Origin: Adineta ricciae
Lineage: Eukaryota; Rotifera; Eurotatoria; Adinetida; Adinetidae
DNA: 64,000 nucleotides
Assembly: GCA_905250025.1 (NCBI GenBank)
Contig: CAJNOJ010000027.1
Location: 496,001 to 560,000, forward strand
Direction of reading: 5' to 3'
Part shown: positions 11,302-25,174 of the stretch, in pieces
How positions within the stretch are numbered: the stretch's first letter is position 1
Layout: the number at the start of each line of letters is the position of its first letter
Made by a program: the position numbers and the translations under genes
The notes under the pieces: generated by a model
Told to the model about the DNA's origin: nothing
Databases searched by the model: none
The model's input: only the letters and a program-made list of their open reading frames with translations

Positions 11302-12057
11302 ATGTAAAAACGAGAGAATTTGAATAATAAACTTTTCTGTGGGAATTGATACAGTGCAAAGCACTGCGTGGAGGTAGCTTGACACCACTTTTCTTTCTTT
11401 ATCGACGGATGCGTTTCTGTTTGTGATGTTCAACTTGAATGATCGAGATAATGGTATGGACTGTACGGACTGATTTAGACGCGAAAATAGATTATTCAAA
11501 CTGAAATTATGAATGTTTTTCGCATTCACGTACCGTATTCGCTGAACGTTGATCAGACGAAACTCTTCTGAAATGATCATTGAAACAAAACCTATAGGCA
11601 TCGCCTGGATGAAACGAATACATAAGAACAATTTAAAAATGAGTTCTTTTCTTCTATTTAACTTGATGAAAATGTGTCAGAAGCTGAACTGAGACCTATT
11701 GTTTTCGAGATTAAAATACGACCATGCTGATTTGCACCATTGAATCAGGACTCTATTTCTCGCTGTACACTGCATTTTGTGTACGTATGTGAATTCATAT
11801 GCTCTTCGATCTCTACTATGCTATGTAATAAAGATGATCGATTTCACATATGTGTCATTCGATTTGATAGACTTGAAGCGTAAAACGAAACATTTCGAGA
11901 ACGAAGACGAGTGTAAATAAGTGCCATCTATAGTAACTATAACCTATATTGGCTAGTTGGTCGACTAGTTTGTGATTCATCATTATTTGATTTGTCGATA
12001 TGTAATGTAGTGTTATTTCATTTTATTTCTGATTGATCGTAATTTCATAGTAGTTAA
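11302..12057. other. Intergenic stretch, nothing recognised
   Basis: AT-rich, with one small perfect hairpin (CAGTGC, AAA, GCACTG at about 11352-11366). The 111-codon minus-strand frame at 11296-11631 has no family resemblance. An acceptor-like TTTCATAG lies just before the CTU1 start. Confidence 0.6.
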
Positions 12058-13344
12058 ATGCCGAGCGCGACTTGTGTATCATGTCAAGGCCAACGACCAG
12101 CGGCTCTTGTTCGGCCGAAAACAAGTGAGCCATACTGTAAAGTATGTTTTTTCGAAGCATTCGAGCGTGAAATACATGAAACAATCGTTAACGAACAACT
12201 ATTTAAACCCGGTGAAACAATTGCTGTAGCCGCTAGTGGTGGAAAAGGTATTGAGGAAGAAAATTTCAAACGTGATTATAACGATACCATTTAGATTCAA
12301 CTGTTCTTGCTCATGTATTAAAGCTATTGAATGAAAGACATTCATACGGTCTGAAACTTGTTCTACTGTCTATTGACGAGGGTATTACAGGATATCGAGA
12401 TGATTCACTTGAAACAGTTAAACGTAATCAGCAACAATATGATTTACCTTTAATTATTCTTACATATAAAGAATTATACGGTTGGAGTATGGTAATGAAC
12501 TGTAAAATTTCAATAAGCAATGTGTACACGTGTGTATGTTTTATAGGATGAAATTGTCAAAGCAGTGGGGCGTAAGAATAATTGTAAGTGATGAGAATTT
12601 CAATGAAAGTTTGCAAACAAACTGGCATTATTGTTCTTCCACTAAGGCACTTTCTGTGGTGTTTTTCGTCGTCAAGCGCTTGATCGTGGTGCAATGAAAT
12701 TATCTGTGAACAAAATTGCGACTGGTCATAATGCTGATGACATTGCTGAAACGATTTTAATGAACATACTTCGCGGTGATATAGCACGATTAAAGCGTTG
12801 TACGTCGATTATAACCGGTGACGAATCCGATGAAAATGAAGGTTCAGTAATACCTCGATGTAAACCATTGAAATACGCTTATGAAAAAGAAATTGTTCTC
12901 TATGCTTTCTACAAACGCTTGGATTATTTCTCAACCGAATGTCTCTATTCTCCGAATGCGTATCGTGGAAATATCAGAACGTATATTAAAGATCTGGAAC
13001 GATTGAGACCATCATCAATCATTGATATTATCCATAGTGGTGAACAAGTGTTAGTTAAACAAACCGCCAAAATGCCTGTTCAACGTGTTTGTGAACGGTG
13101 TTCGTATTGTTCATCGATGCCAATCTGTAAAGCATGCTTATTAATCGAAGGTTTGAATAAGGGTGTACCAAAATTAGGTATTGGAAAAACCGAACGTTAT
13201 CGAAAAGAAATGCAAAAGAAGGATGAATGTTGCAGTAAGTAATTTCATGCGATCTACAACAACTGACCGTTGCTTTTGTCATTAGATGATCAATCTCTGT
13301 GTCATTGCATGCAAGAGAAACTAACAGTGAATGGAGATAAGTGA
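12058..13344 (+). CDS. CTU1: CTU1/NCS6, cytoplasmic tRNA 2-thiolation protein 1
   Basis: PP-loop ATPase that, with CTU2, thiolates U34 of Lys, Glu and Gln tRNAs in the cytosol. The N-terminal zinc site is CVSCQ followed by YCKVCF. The PP-loop AASGGKDST spans the first intron (about 12248-12293). Then come [68 protein letters not shown], and the C-terminal zinc cluster [18 protein letters not shown]. Length is about 355 residues, normal for the family. Short introns have consistent phases; the last exon ends NGDK with the stop at 13342-13344. It is the first gene of a tight plus-strand series with ARID4, whose start is 115 bp downstream. Confidence 0.95.
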
Positions 13345-13458
13345 TATATAAAAATGAAAAATGAAAGTTGAACAAGAACACGTGTGATTTTCTTTTTCGA
13401 ATAATATATTTTCATTTGTTTGTTTTTCAGATAGTTTTGAAGTATTTTAGTTTTCACG

Positions 13459-16400
13459 ATGTACGGTGTTAGAGACAGACGATCTTCATCGACACTGTCA
13501 CAATCTATCTATACCGATGAATCGAATACGAATACATCTACATTAAGTGAATCTGCATGCCTTCCAATTGGTTGCTCGGTGAGTGCCAAGTATCGAGGAG
13601 CTTTTTGTTCAGGTAAAATTCTTTCGTAGAGCGATTCGCTTGTCATCAACGCATTCTTTTTATAGCACAAGTTAAAACCGTAGTTAAGCAGGTTCAACTT
13701 AAAGTAACACTCTTGACTACTGGTGAAACGATCACTATCTCTGATGAGCAAATTGTTCAACCCGCTTTGCTGCGTATGGGACGTATAGTAACCGTACGTT
13801 TACCCATATCCATTCGCCATGAAGCCTCGCCACATTTATCTCGAAGTAGTCTAGCAGCAATTATCAATGCTAGCAATAATTACGAAGAAAAACAAGCAAC
13901 TATCAAACGAATATATGATAATAGTACTTATACCGTAGTATTCAATGATGGTGATGAGAAATCTTTAAGACGTTCATCACTCTGTCTCCAAGGTATACGT
14001 TTATATCAAAATCAAATCGATCAACAAAAACTTCTCGAAGACATTCCAACACCAGCTATATTCACAAATAGTAATGATATGACATCGATTATTGCTGTCC
14101 AACGCAGTGGAACAAACAATCAACAAGTTTTTCCTGCTTTAAAGCTCAAGCGTAAATCGCTAGCAGATTACATGTGGATCAAAAGTTTTCTCGATGGTCG
14201 AGAATACATTGTTCACAAACGTGATGATGTTTATCCATACAAGAATAATTCCGAAATTCAATCTCTCTGTCGTTCAACGTCGAAACAGGCGACGAAAGCA
14301 TGTGAAAAGTTTATTAAGTACAATCAAATACCGGTTATTTGGCAGAAGAAGAAATCTGTGATAAATGATTCGACTGAAGAGAAACATTTGAGTGATAATG
14401 AATCGAGCACAAGCGATACCGACGTTGACGATAGTGATGAAGAAACAACTGAAGAAAAAGATTCATTTGTTGCACAATTATTTGCCTTCATGGAGGACCG
14501 AGGTAAGTAACGATCGAAGTAAGATGAACTTGAATGTGATGGAATGTCTCTTTCTAGGAACACCAATGAATAATATTCCGAAAGTTCACGGCTATAATCT
14601 CGATCTTCATCGCTTATTTAAAATTGTTCGACGCTATGGAGGATACAATAAAGTTCGTCGTTTTCTACTCAGTTTCCTCCAGATTCTATGAATTATCTTT
14701 CATAGGTTGTGAAAAATGATCAATGGGGGAAAGTATATATCAAAATGGGTTTACCTGATGAGTCATCTGTAAAAAATAGTCGTCTGGTTGAAAATGCTTA
14801 TAAAAAGTTTGTAGAACCGCTTGAAAACGCAAAACTACATCTGTCATACGATTTGCATCTAGATATTTATATGCCTATGAAGAATTGTCAAAAAAATTAG
14901 GTACAATGACGACATCAAATACATACTTTGGTGGACGTACCACATTTAGTGATTCGAGACGAAGTTTAATTCGTGTGCGACAACTATCAGATGAGAAGAC
15001 GAAATCAAAATACAATTCAACCTCGAACAAGCGTCAGGTAAGACTCGAGTCAAACGTCACATATATATTTTCTCATATCCATACTTCTAGTCTTCAAAGA
15101 GACAATCCACTGATTCGAAACCGACATTAACATCAGGCAAGCCTCGACGAAAAACTTTACCAATCGGCAAAACAAGGTCATCCAATGTATTATCATCGAG
15201 CGCATCTGATTCCGAGACATCGGACGATGAAACAACAAATTCGTCGACAGTATCAAGTAATAATCGCATCAAGAAACAAGCGAACAGCTCGCCAGTGAAG
15301 AAGTTCACGCCCTCGTCTGAGGAGAAGAAACAACCGAAAAACCAGACACAAAAAGTAACGACGGGGAAAAAACCGAAATCAACGAACGATGCGGAAAATG
15401 ATATGACACCAGTTATCAAAATTGCGAAGATTTCCGAAGAACTTTTGTATGTTGAACATTCATATGTTTTCTCGATAGATGTTTCAATTTATAGGAAAGA
15501 ATCGACACTAGCAACCCACAAAAACCATCGAGAACGTATATCGAAGCAAACAGAAACACATGATTTGACACCTTTACCAGTCACACCTGTGTCGCCATCG
15601 CCGCCACCTTCAGCGGCCGATGGATCACCATCAATGCCAACGAGTAATCACCAAATTAAAACTTTATCTGATGATGTGCCAGGTAAACGAAATCAGTTTT
15701 TCGCACCGTTTCACTCGTTCTGTATTCACATATTCAAGTTCTTGAAGTTTCCACAACATTACCAACAGTAATTCCATCATGGCTAACGAAACGAGCCTAT
15801 TCGGACGACAATTTCGAATTCAATTACAAAACTGAAGAACAACTATCTCCATCGAAACGTTCTCGATCATCTCTAGATAGCACTGATACGAGCAGGTAAC
15901 GTGATTCTCATTCAAACAACGCGTCTATTTCAATTCATTACGTTCTTGTAGCAGTAGCAAGCATTTCACGTATGCTGATCTATTTGTCAATGACAAACTA
16001 GTGATAAAACGTGATACAAATCACAGGAAACAGTACCGTGTACAGTGTTTAGAAAAGAACGATCATACAAAAGAATTACGCGTTCAATATATCGACGTGG
16101 ATTCGAAGTAAGCTATCTACTGATGATATAGAATGTGTTTATAACACCATTTGATTGATTCTAGACATGACGAATGGATTGCATTTGAGCAGGTTGTAAA
16201 ACGTCGAAGCCATTCGATTGAAGGAGAAATCAGTGTCGATCCAACTGTGGCATTCATATCAATTGAAGAAGAGAAGGAACGAAGAGAAGGGACGAATAAA
16301 ACTATGACAAGTAATCCAGATGATGGAAGTAAGATCATGTGGTTTGATTGTGTGTCAACAGAAAATATTTGAGTAATCTTGTTTAGTATGGAAAAGTTTA

Positions 16401-17642
16401 GAAATCATATCGTTAAATGAAAATAATTCGGTACCGAATTTCATAACGAATGATAACAAGTTTCCGTAAGTTGAATGGAGAGCAAACTAGTACGTTGAAA
16501 CTCATCCTCGTCTTTGGTCTATTTCATTAGCTCAAGTGAACGAACTACATCTACCACGACAAGTGAGAATCCAATCTTCAATAGCACTGACGATGCGTTG
16601 GAGCCCACTGATGATAATTCACGTCAACAAGCAATTCCTGATACGCAATTATCAAATCTAAGGATTGTTTCAGCCGAGAGTGTTCAAATCGACGACAATA
16701 CATCAACACCTGACATGTAAATTGCCCTCTGTGTCCGTTAGAATGCTTTGTATCCGATTGTTGATTTTAGCTTTGTGCATCCAGTTTACGTCAAAGAAGA
16801 GATCATCGATAACTCTTCCAGTAATCAACCAGCAACTTCGTCTCCAAGAGAATCGTATGTTCCTAATAATATTCTGCCATATTCACCTATGGACAATCGT
16901 CGTGCTTCGACACGCCAACCGAAACGACGTACATGTCGAGAATCATCGATTTCTGCAAAGAAACGAACGAGATTGGAGACAGATTTAAATAGCAATTCTT
17001 CGATCGATAATCTTCCGAACAATAACGAACAAATTTTAATGATAAATGATCAACAACAACAAACGATTGAACGTAGGTAGACATTGATAAAATCCTAATT
17101 GGTCATTTGGATTTGTTTCCTAGTGAAACGATACCGACTGGGTGGAAAACGAGGGGGAAAACGAACGATTAATCCAACAGGTGTGTTCTTAGTTTGTTTT
17201 GATTCTTCCACATCACTAAATGAATTGTTTCAGATAATGAAAATGAAGATTACCATATGAATTCTTCAGTTAATTTAACATTGCGAGAACAACTAGAAGA
17301 CATGTTCAAGAGCCGACCAAGTCGTTACAATTTTCTTGATCTCGGTAAGATTTTTCTTGACATGTTTCCATTTTCACTCTCGACTCACTTTAGACAATGA
17401 CATCACCGGCGATGAACGTTTAGCACACATAAAAGATCGTATGCGACAATGCCAAAAAGTCTTTCTCAATCTAAAAAGTGCCTTGACAAGAGTAGAAAAA
17501 CAGAAAAGGATTTTTATTCGACGCCAAAAATCAACGAGTATGTCAAATAACACTTCGACTTTCGACTTCCACATCATCTCTTTGTCTTCTAGCTGCTCAA
17601 TCGACTGCCAACGAGCTTCTATTATCATCTTCTTGTAAATGA
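13459..17642 (+). CDS. ARID4: ARID4-like (RBP1/BRCAA1) chromatin protein of the SIN3-HDAC complex
   Basis: Nuclear scaffold that links SIN3/HDAC to DNA and histones. Domains in order are: an N-terminal Tudor-like region opening GCSVSAKYRGAFCSAQVK, with YTVVFNDGDEKSLRRSSLC; a second Tudor/PWWP-like segment with IKSFLDGREYIVHKRDDV; and an acidic tract. The ARID domain follows (FVAQLFAFMEDRGTPMNN, then HRLFKIVRRYGGYNKV). Then come a long Ser/Thr-rich linker and a chromo-barrel (DLFVNDKLVIKRD, VQYIDVDSKHDEWIAFEQVV). A C-terminal coiled coil (GDERLAHIKDRMRQCQKVFL) ends the protein. This is the full ARID4A/B order. At least a dozen short introns occur; the stop is TGA at 17640-17642. Linker exons (15.0-17.1 kb) are the least certain part. 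Confidence 0.9.
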
Positions 17643-17820
17643 AAACTTCTTCGATCGACCATATCTTGTTTTTTTCTTTGTTATTCGTTACGTTCAATGC
17701 GTTACAGTGCGTTCTTTCTTTCAAGTGTTTTGTTTCTGAAAATGAATAGAACTATTTTCATTTGTTTTACGAATAGAAACCGATTCTTAATAATTGTGAT
17801 TTTTCTAGTTTGTAATTTTC

Positions 17821-18616
17821 ATGGAGATTTATAAATTGACGAATCTACCCGATTCACTCTACTATGTACCGAATTTTATAACCAGCGAAGAAGAAGAACA
17901 ACTACTTTCATGTGTGAATAATGTTCCTCGCACACGTTGGGTCCAATTGCGAAATCGAAGATTACAAAATTGGGGTGGACAGCCACACGCGAAAGGAATG
18001 ATTCAAACAGAATCATTACCGAAATGGTTAGAGCCATTTACGGAGCGAATACTTCAACTTGGAAAAGACACGATCTTCACTGATTGTCTCTTCCAATTTA
18101 ATCATTGTTTAGTGAATGAATACGAAGCAGGTCAGGGAATTATGGCACACACGGACGGACCTGTTTACTTTCCGATTGTCACAACAATTTCATTACAATC
18201 ACATACGATTATTGAATTTTATCGACCGATCGATAGTCTAAATACCGAGGTGAGAACTAATCTAATTTGTTGAAATGCATTTCAAAACGATTCTGGTTGG
18301 TTTCGAGAGATAATGAATGTTTCCAATGTCATTTATTTAGGACACATCTCTATCTACCCGGTGTATTGCACGAGTCCTTCTTGAACCACGTAGTTTATTC
18401 ATCGTCAAAGACGAGATGTATTCGTATTATCTGCATGGAATTGAAGAACGTTATGAAGATCCAATTAGCCGTACACTGATCAGTAATTTCGATCGATGTT
18501 TGGAAGATGTTCAAAGTGGAGACGAAAAGACATTGACGCGTAAAACACGAATATCTTTAACTATCCGACGTGTTGAAAAGACATCGAAAATACAATTCGG
18601 AGCGTTGCGTAAATGA
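17821..18616 (+). CDS. ALKBH6: ALKBH6, Fe(II)/2-oxoglutarate dioxygenase
   Basis: AlkB-family oxygenase thought to act on nucleic acids. Conserved blocks are YVPNFITSEEEEQLL, RRLQNWGGQPHAKGM and LVNEYEAGQGIMAHTDGP (the iron-binding HxD). They continue with VTTISLQSHTIIEFY, LLEPRSLFIVKDEMY, YLHGI (the second iron His) and the 2-OG-binding RISLTIRRV. Two exons are split by an intron at about 18249-18340. Length is about 234 residues, normal for ALKBH6. The stop codon is only 33 bp before the CRLS1 start on the same strand, leaving no room for a normal 3' end and promoter. This suggests co-transcription. Confidence 0.95.
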
Positions 18617-18649
18617 GAAAATGCTTTTTTACCATTATTTTTCTTTCAG
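18617..18649 (+). promoter_or_regulatory. Candidate spliced-leader acceptor between ALKBH6 and CRLS1
   Basis: The 33 bp between the ALKBH6 stop and the CRLS1 start end in a pyrimidine tract plus CAG (ATTTTTCTTTCAG) directly abutting ATG. It is a textbook 3' splice site with no upstream donor other than inside the preceding gene. Bdelloid rotifers are known to trans-splice a short leader onto mRNAs, so this is best read as a trans-splice site of a two-gene operon. Confidence 0.6.
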
Positions 18650-19525
18650 ATGTTGCTACTCGGACGATTGTTAGCTACTCGCTCATCGTCGACTTTGATT
18701 CTACAATGTCGATCGCGTATTTGTTCTTCGTTGACATGTAACAAACGATTATTATTTCCTTTACAATCATCATCGACAAACTCTCTCATACGGCATTCGT
18801 CAAATTCAATTGATCAGCCGAAAACTGATCGGGTATGGACTATACCGAATATTTTGACCTTCGCGCGAATTGGCACATCACCTATTCTGGGCTATTTGAT
18901 TGTTAGCCATCATTATCCAGCAGCATTAACGCTCTTTCTCATCTCGGGTTTTACAGATTTACTTGACGGTTGGATCGCACGTCGTTATCCATCGCAAGCA
19001 TCGGCATTAGGCTCATTCCTTGATCCATTTGCAGACAAAATGCTTGTTGGAATTGTTGTTATATCACTTGCCTATGTTCATCTTATCCCATTATGGTTAC
19101 TCGCTCTAATTCTCAGCCGTGACATTGCAATCATGTGTGTTGCTGGTTATTTACGAGTCAAATCTGTGCCACCGCCAAGAACATTGAAGAAAATTTTGAA
19201 TATGAAAAACGCGACAGTACAACTCTATCCAACACTCATCAGTAAAGTATGTTGAATTCTTCGGTCGATCGATACAGGAAATATCACGTGCACGCCTTTT
19301 CTTTCCTCAAAGGTAAATACTGGCGTTCAAATTGGACTGTTAACATTGTGTATGGCAGCACCAATTTTTGATTATCATAATACTGGCTGGATGTCAGTTA
19401 TCTATGCACTCTCTGCTCTTTCAACTGGAGTCTCTTGGCTTTCCTACACAGGCAAAAGTGGTCGAGCGACATTTAAAATGCTTTCGCAACAATCCAAAAC
19501 ACCACCTCCTTCATCTTCTTTGTAA
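18650..19525 (+). CDS. CRLS1: CRLS1, mitochondrial cardiolipin synthase
   Basis: Joins CDP-diacylglycerol and phosphatidylglycerol to make cardiolipin in the inner mitochondrial membrane. The Arg/Ser-rich N-terminus lacking acidic residues looks like a mitochondrial presequence. The core opens WTIPNILTFARIG. It has the CDP-alcohol phosphotransferase motif from DLLDGWIARR to LGSFLDPFADK, with all catalytic Asp residues present. Several hydrophobic helices follow, including LIPLWLLALILSRDIAIM. One intron (about 19246-19314) precedes the last exon, which reads NTGVQIGLLTLCM and ends PPPSSSL at the TAA at 19523-19525. Length is about 270 residues, normal. It sits immediately behind ALKBH6. Confidence 0.95.
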
Positions 19526-19620
19526 CTATATTCCTCTTCTTCGTTTTTTATACAAACAAAAAACAATCAAGCACATTGAATAAAACAGAGAAAAAAAGAC
19601 GCAAAAGTTATTATTTTTTT

Positions 19621-22510
<2,890 letters not shown>

Positions 22511-23257
22511 GTTAGTGCTAATGTTTGATAGTGAAGTATTGTAACTGTGAATAGTAAATCATGATCATTTTCTCTAGTCTCTCTTATATAGGAGCTTTTT
22601 TTTCGTGTCAATTTGCATTTTCGCCCCATTATGTTTGTTCAGAAAATGTTCTTGAAATGCATAGATATTCAGGTAGAATAAGAAAAAGAATAGGGGCGTG
22701 TATTTGTCTTTCGAAAGAGTATGTATCTTATCATTCATACATTCTCATTTTCAATGATGAAAAAAAAGAGAACTGCTACTGTTCCCTTTCAGACACACAT
22801 ACTTCAATCTTTGATAGGCAAACATCTTTATGTCGTCTAATTAAAAATGAGATACACATATATACATATGCACATTCACTCCTATAATGATAATAATAGA
22901 TGTGTGCTAGCAATGATCACAATGGCAAATAGAGAAAGAGAAATGAAAGTGAGATGAGACACATTCTTCAGTGTTAAAAGCAAATAAATCGTGAAGTTTG
23001 ACATAAATCACAATAGTAAACTTTTTCCTGAGCGCGGTGTGGAGAGCTATTGATTATGAATAGAATACTTTCTTTAGTTCTAGGCTTGATAAGATTAGTA
23101 TTGTGTATCGGAAAGAAAGTCATTAGTCGTGCTTCACTTGATTCCGAGTATGTTCAATCATGTTCTATTTGAATATTATACTTCACGCAATATATTTCAT
23201 TCATTTGGAATATAAATGAACAATTTCACGAGAAAAGATAAGCATAAAGAATCAACA
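22511..23257. other. Intergenic stretch, nothing recognised
   Basis: Upstream of RBPJ and downstream of LTO1, both minus strand. The 108-codon plus frame at 22561-22887 is low in complexity of pattern and matches no family I know. Confidence 0.6.
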
Positions 23258-23656
23258 CTAAAATGTGAGATTGGTTTTGTCCGTGGAATGATTAGTTGAA
23301 CCCGTCAGATGTTGATATCGAGCTCGTACAGATGAAAGTAGTTCCGCATATCTTGGTACATCAGGTGCCAATGTGCGAAATTCACGGCACGATTCCATGA
23401 TGCCATGAACTAAACGTTTCTGTCGTGGATCGGCATCAGTCGTCGACGAAAGCTTTTGATGTAGATCATCGCAATAAGCAGCAATCAGTGCAATTTCGCG
23501 ATGGTTCTCCCATGCGTAATCCAAGCCACGATTGAAACCTTGTCGAAAACCACGTTGGTAACCATACCGATGGCCTTGCTCTTGACCATTTTCACTTAGA
23601 TGGTTATCAAGTGTCGATGCAAAGTCCAACGGATCGATGTTTCGATCATTAGTCAT
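23258..23656 (-). CDS. LTO1: LTO1/ORAOV1-like Yae1-domain protein
   Basis: LTO1 works with YAE1 as an adaptor that loads an iron-sulfur cluster on ABCE1. The uninterrupted 132-codon ORF shows the family's repeated Gly-every-fourth-residue pattern: GHRYGYQRGFRQGFNRGLDY. An Ala-rich helix with AWENHREIALIAAYCDDL follows, then a C-terminal part with FRTLAPDVPRYAELLSSVR. The length agrees with LTO1 (about 137 residues in human). The call rests mainly on the GX3 repeat and length. The related YAE1 cannot be fully excluded but has a different C-terminus. Confidence 0.7.
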   Translation of the reverse strand: MTNDRNIDPLDFASTLDNHLSENGQEQGHRYGYQRGFRQGFNRGLDYAWENHREIALIAAYCDDLHQKLSSTTDADPRQKRLVHGIMESCREFRTLAPDVPRYAELLSSVRARYQHLTGSTNHSTDKTNLTF

Positions 23657-23889
23657 CTAGAATCGATCGCTATGATTTCAGCATGAAGGGAAAGAAGAGT
23701 GTGAATCGCATGTCTATATCAAATATTTATGATGTCAATGAAAAAAAACCAAGATTTTTTTTTGTTTTCGAATAACAATTAAATACAGCACCGCAAAAAT
23801 ATTCATTCATATACACAGCAAACAAAGTGCGATAAAAAGATTCTATTTGACTAGGAAAGAAAAACAGATACAAACGTGAAAAGAATGAA

Positions 23890-24726
23890 TTAATCAGTTT
23901 CTTCAAAACCTTCTTCACTCAGCTTCTTAATTATAGCTCGTACCATTCTCATACAATCATAACAATCTACACAATGACTTTCATGTCGTGAGCAATGATC
24001 GAATTCATCATTGTAACCTGGCAATTCTTTGATATTACGAAATTTCTCATTGGCACATGTTACTTTACGTTTGTAGGAATCTAAAACAGTTTCTAGATGT
24101 TTGACACGTGATACTAAGAGCAAGTTGATTGTTTTCAGGGATAATTCATTCAATCGGGGATCACTGTTACCACAGTTTGGTAAAAGATTTAGATTCAGAT
24201 TGTGTTTCAAGTGATCAGCACAACGACGAATCACATCGTCAAAGTTGTACTTCTGCGCTAATAATAAGGAATCGATCGTACCACGTTGTTGCATTAAATA
24301 AGCTTGACAACGTTTAGTCAATTCATTCATTTGATATTCCTAGAGAATAAACATCAAAATCTTGTTTTTTTTTAAATAAAAAATTCGAGCTTTAGTCGTT
24401 ACATCAGCTAGTTCGAGTAAACGTTGAACATTTGTTGCAACAATAGGTCGATTTGGTGGATAAATAACTGCGAGTAATTCTTTGATATCATCAAATGATT
24501 TACCAGGTAAAGTGACCTCCATGGAATCACGTTCACGGAAATTTGATTTGAACATCGTTTCAAATACCGGTGACCAAATAGCCAGCAATGCCCGATTGCA
24601 ATATAATTTTTTGTCTTCGATATTGAGAATCACATCATAAAATGGTGTTGGTTTGGTAAAATCGAATTGTTCCATTATAGAATTCAAAAGAACAACGCTA
24701 TTTGTAATGAGAGACTTCTGTATCAC
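23890..24726 (-). CDS. BTB/POZ-domain protein
   Basis: Probable adaptor for a Cullin-3 ubiquitin ligase. Exon 1 holds the BTB fold: TPFYDVILNIEDKKLYCNR, ALLAIWSPVFETMFKSNF, EVTLPGKSFDDIKELLAVIYP. An intron of about 60 bp (near 24340-24400) joins LLELAD to EYQMNELTKRC, the start of a BACK-like helical part. A cysteine/histidine-rich tail (HCSRHESHCVDCYDCMRM) near the C-terminus could bind a metal. No MATH or Kelch repeats are present, so it is a short BTB-only protein like those expanded in nematodes and rotifers. The start at 24672 (MEQFDF) is as likely as 24726. Confidence 0.85.
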
Positions 24727-25174
24727 ACGGACAAGCTATAAATAGCTGCTATCTATCAACATTGGATAGATAGCTACCCGAATGACGGAAACGGATTATC
24801 CATTGTCAGATGTACCAACTAGATGTCTCTAGTTCTTTACACCGATCGATCTGAAAGCACATATTGTACAGAAGTTGACATTCTCTTGTTCTTCTCTGTG
24901 TAAATACGAAGTCCATTCTCTAATCAGGTACATGTTTATTCTCATGAAATTCGTCTAGAAACACTTCCATTAAACTCAATTATTAATATTCATACAAAAA
25001 AAAGCACATTGTCTAATATTCAAAATGAAAAGAGAAACCCAGACTGATTACACTAAAAACAATATTGAACTGAACTAAAAGAGAAGAAATCTAATCTAGT
25101 TGAATACATATAAACATAAATAAAACAGTTCCTGAGATTGAAAAACATGTTCTATGAACATTTCATCACAGCAA
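24727..25174. other. Intergenic stretch, nothing recognised
   Basis: AT-rich spacer between EZH (3' end) and the BTB gene (5' end), both minus strand. No coding or structural signal stands out. Confidence 0.7.
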
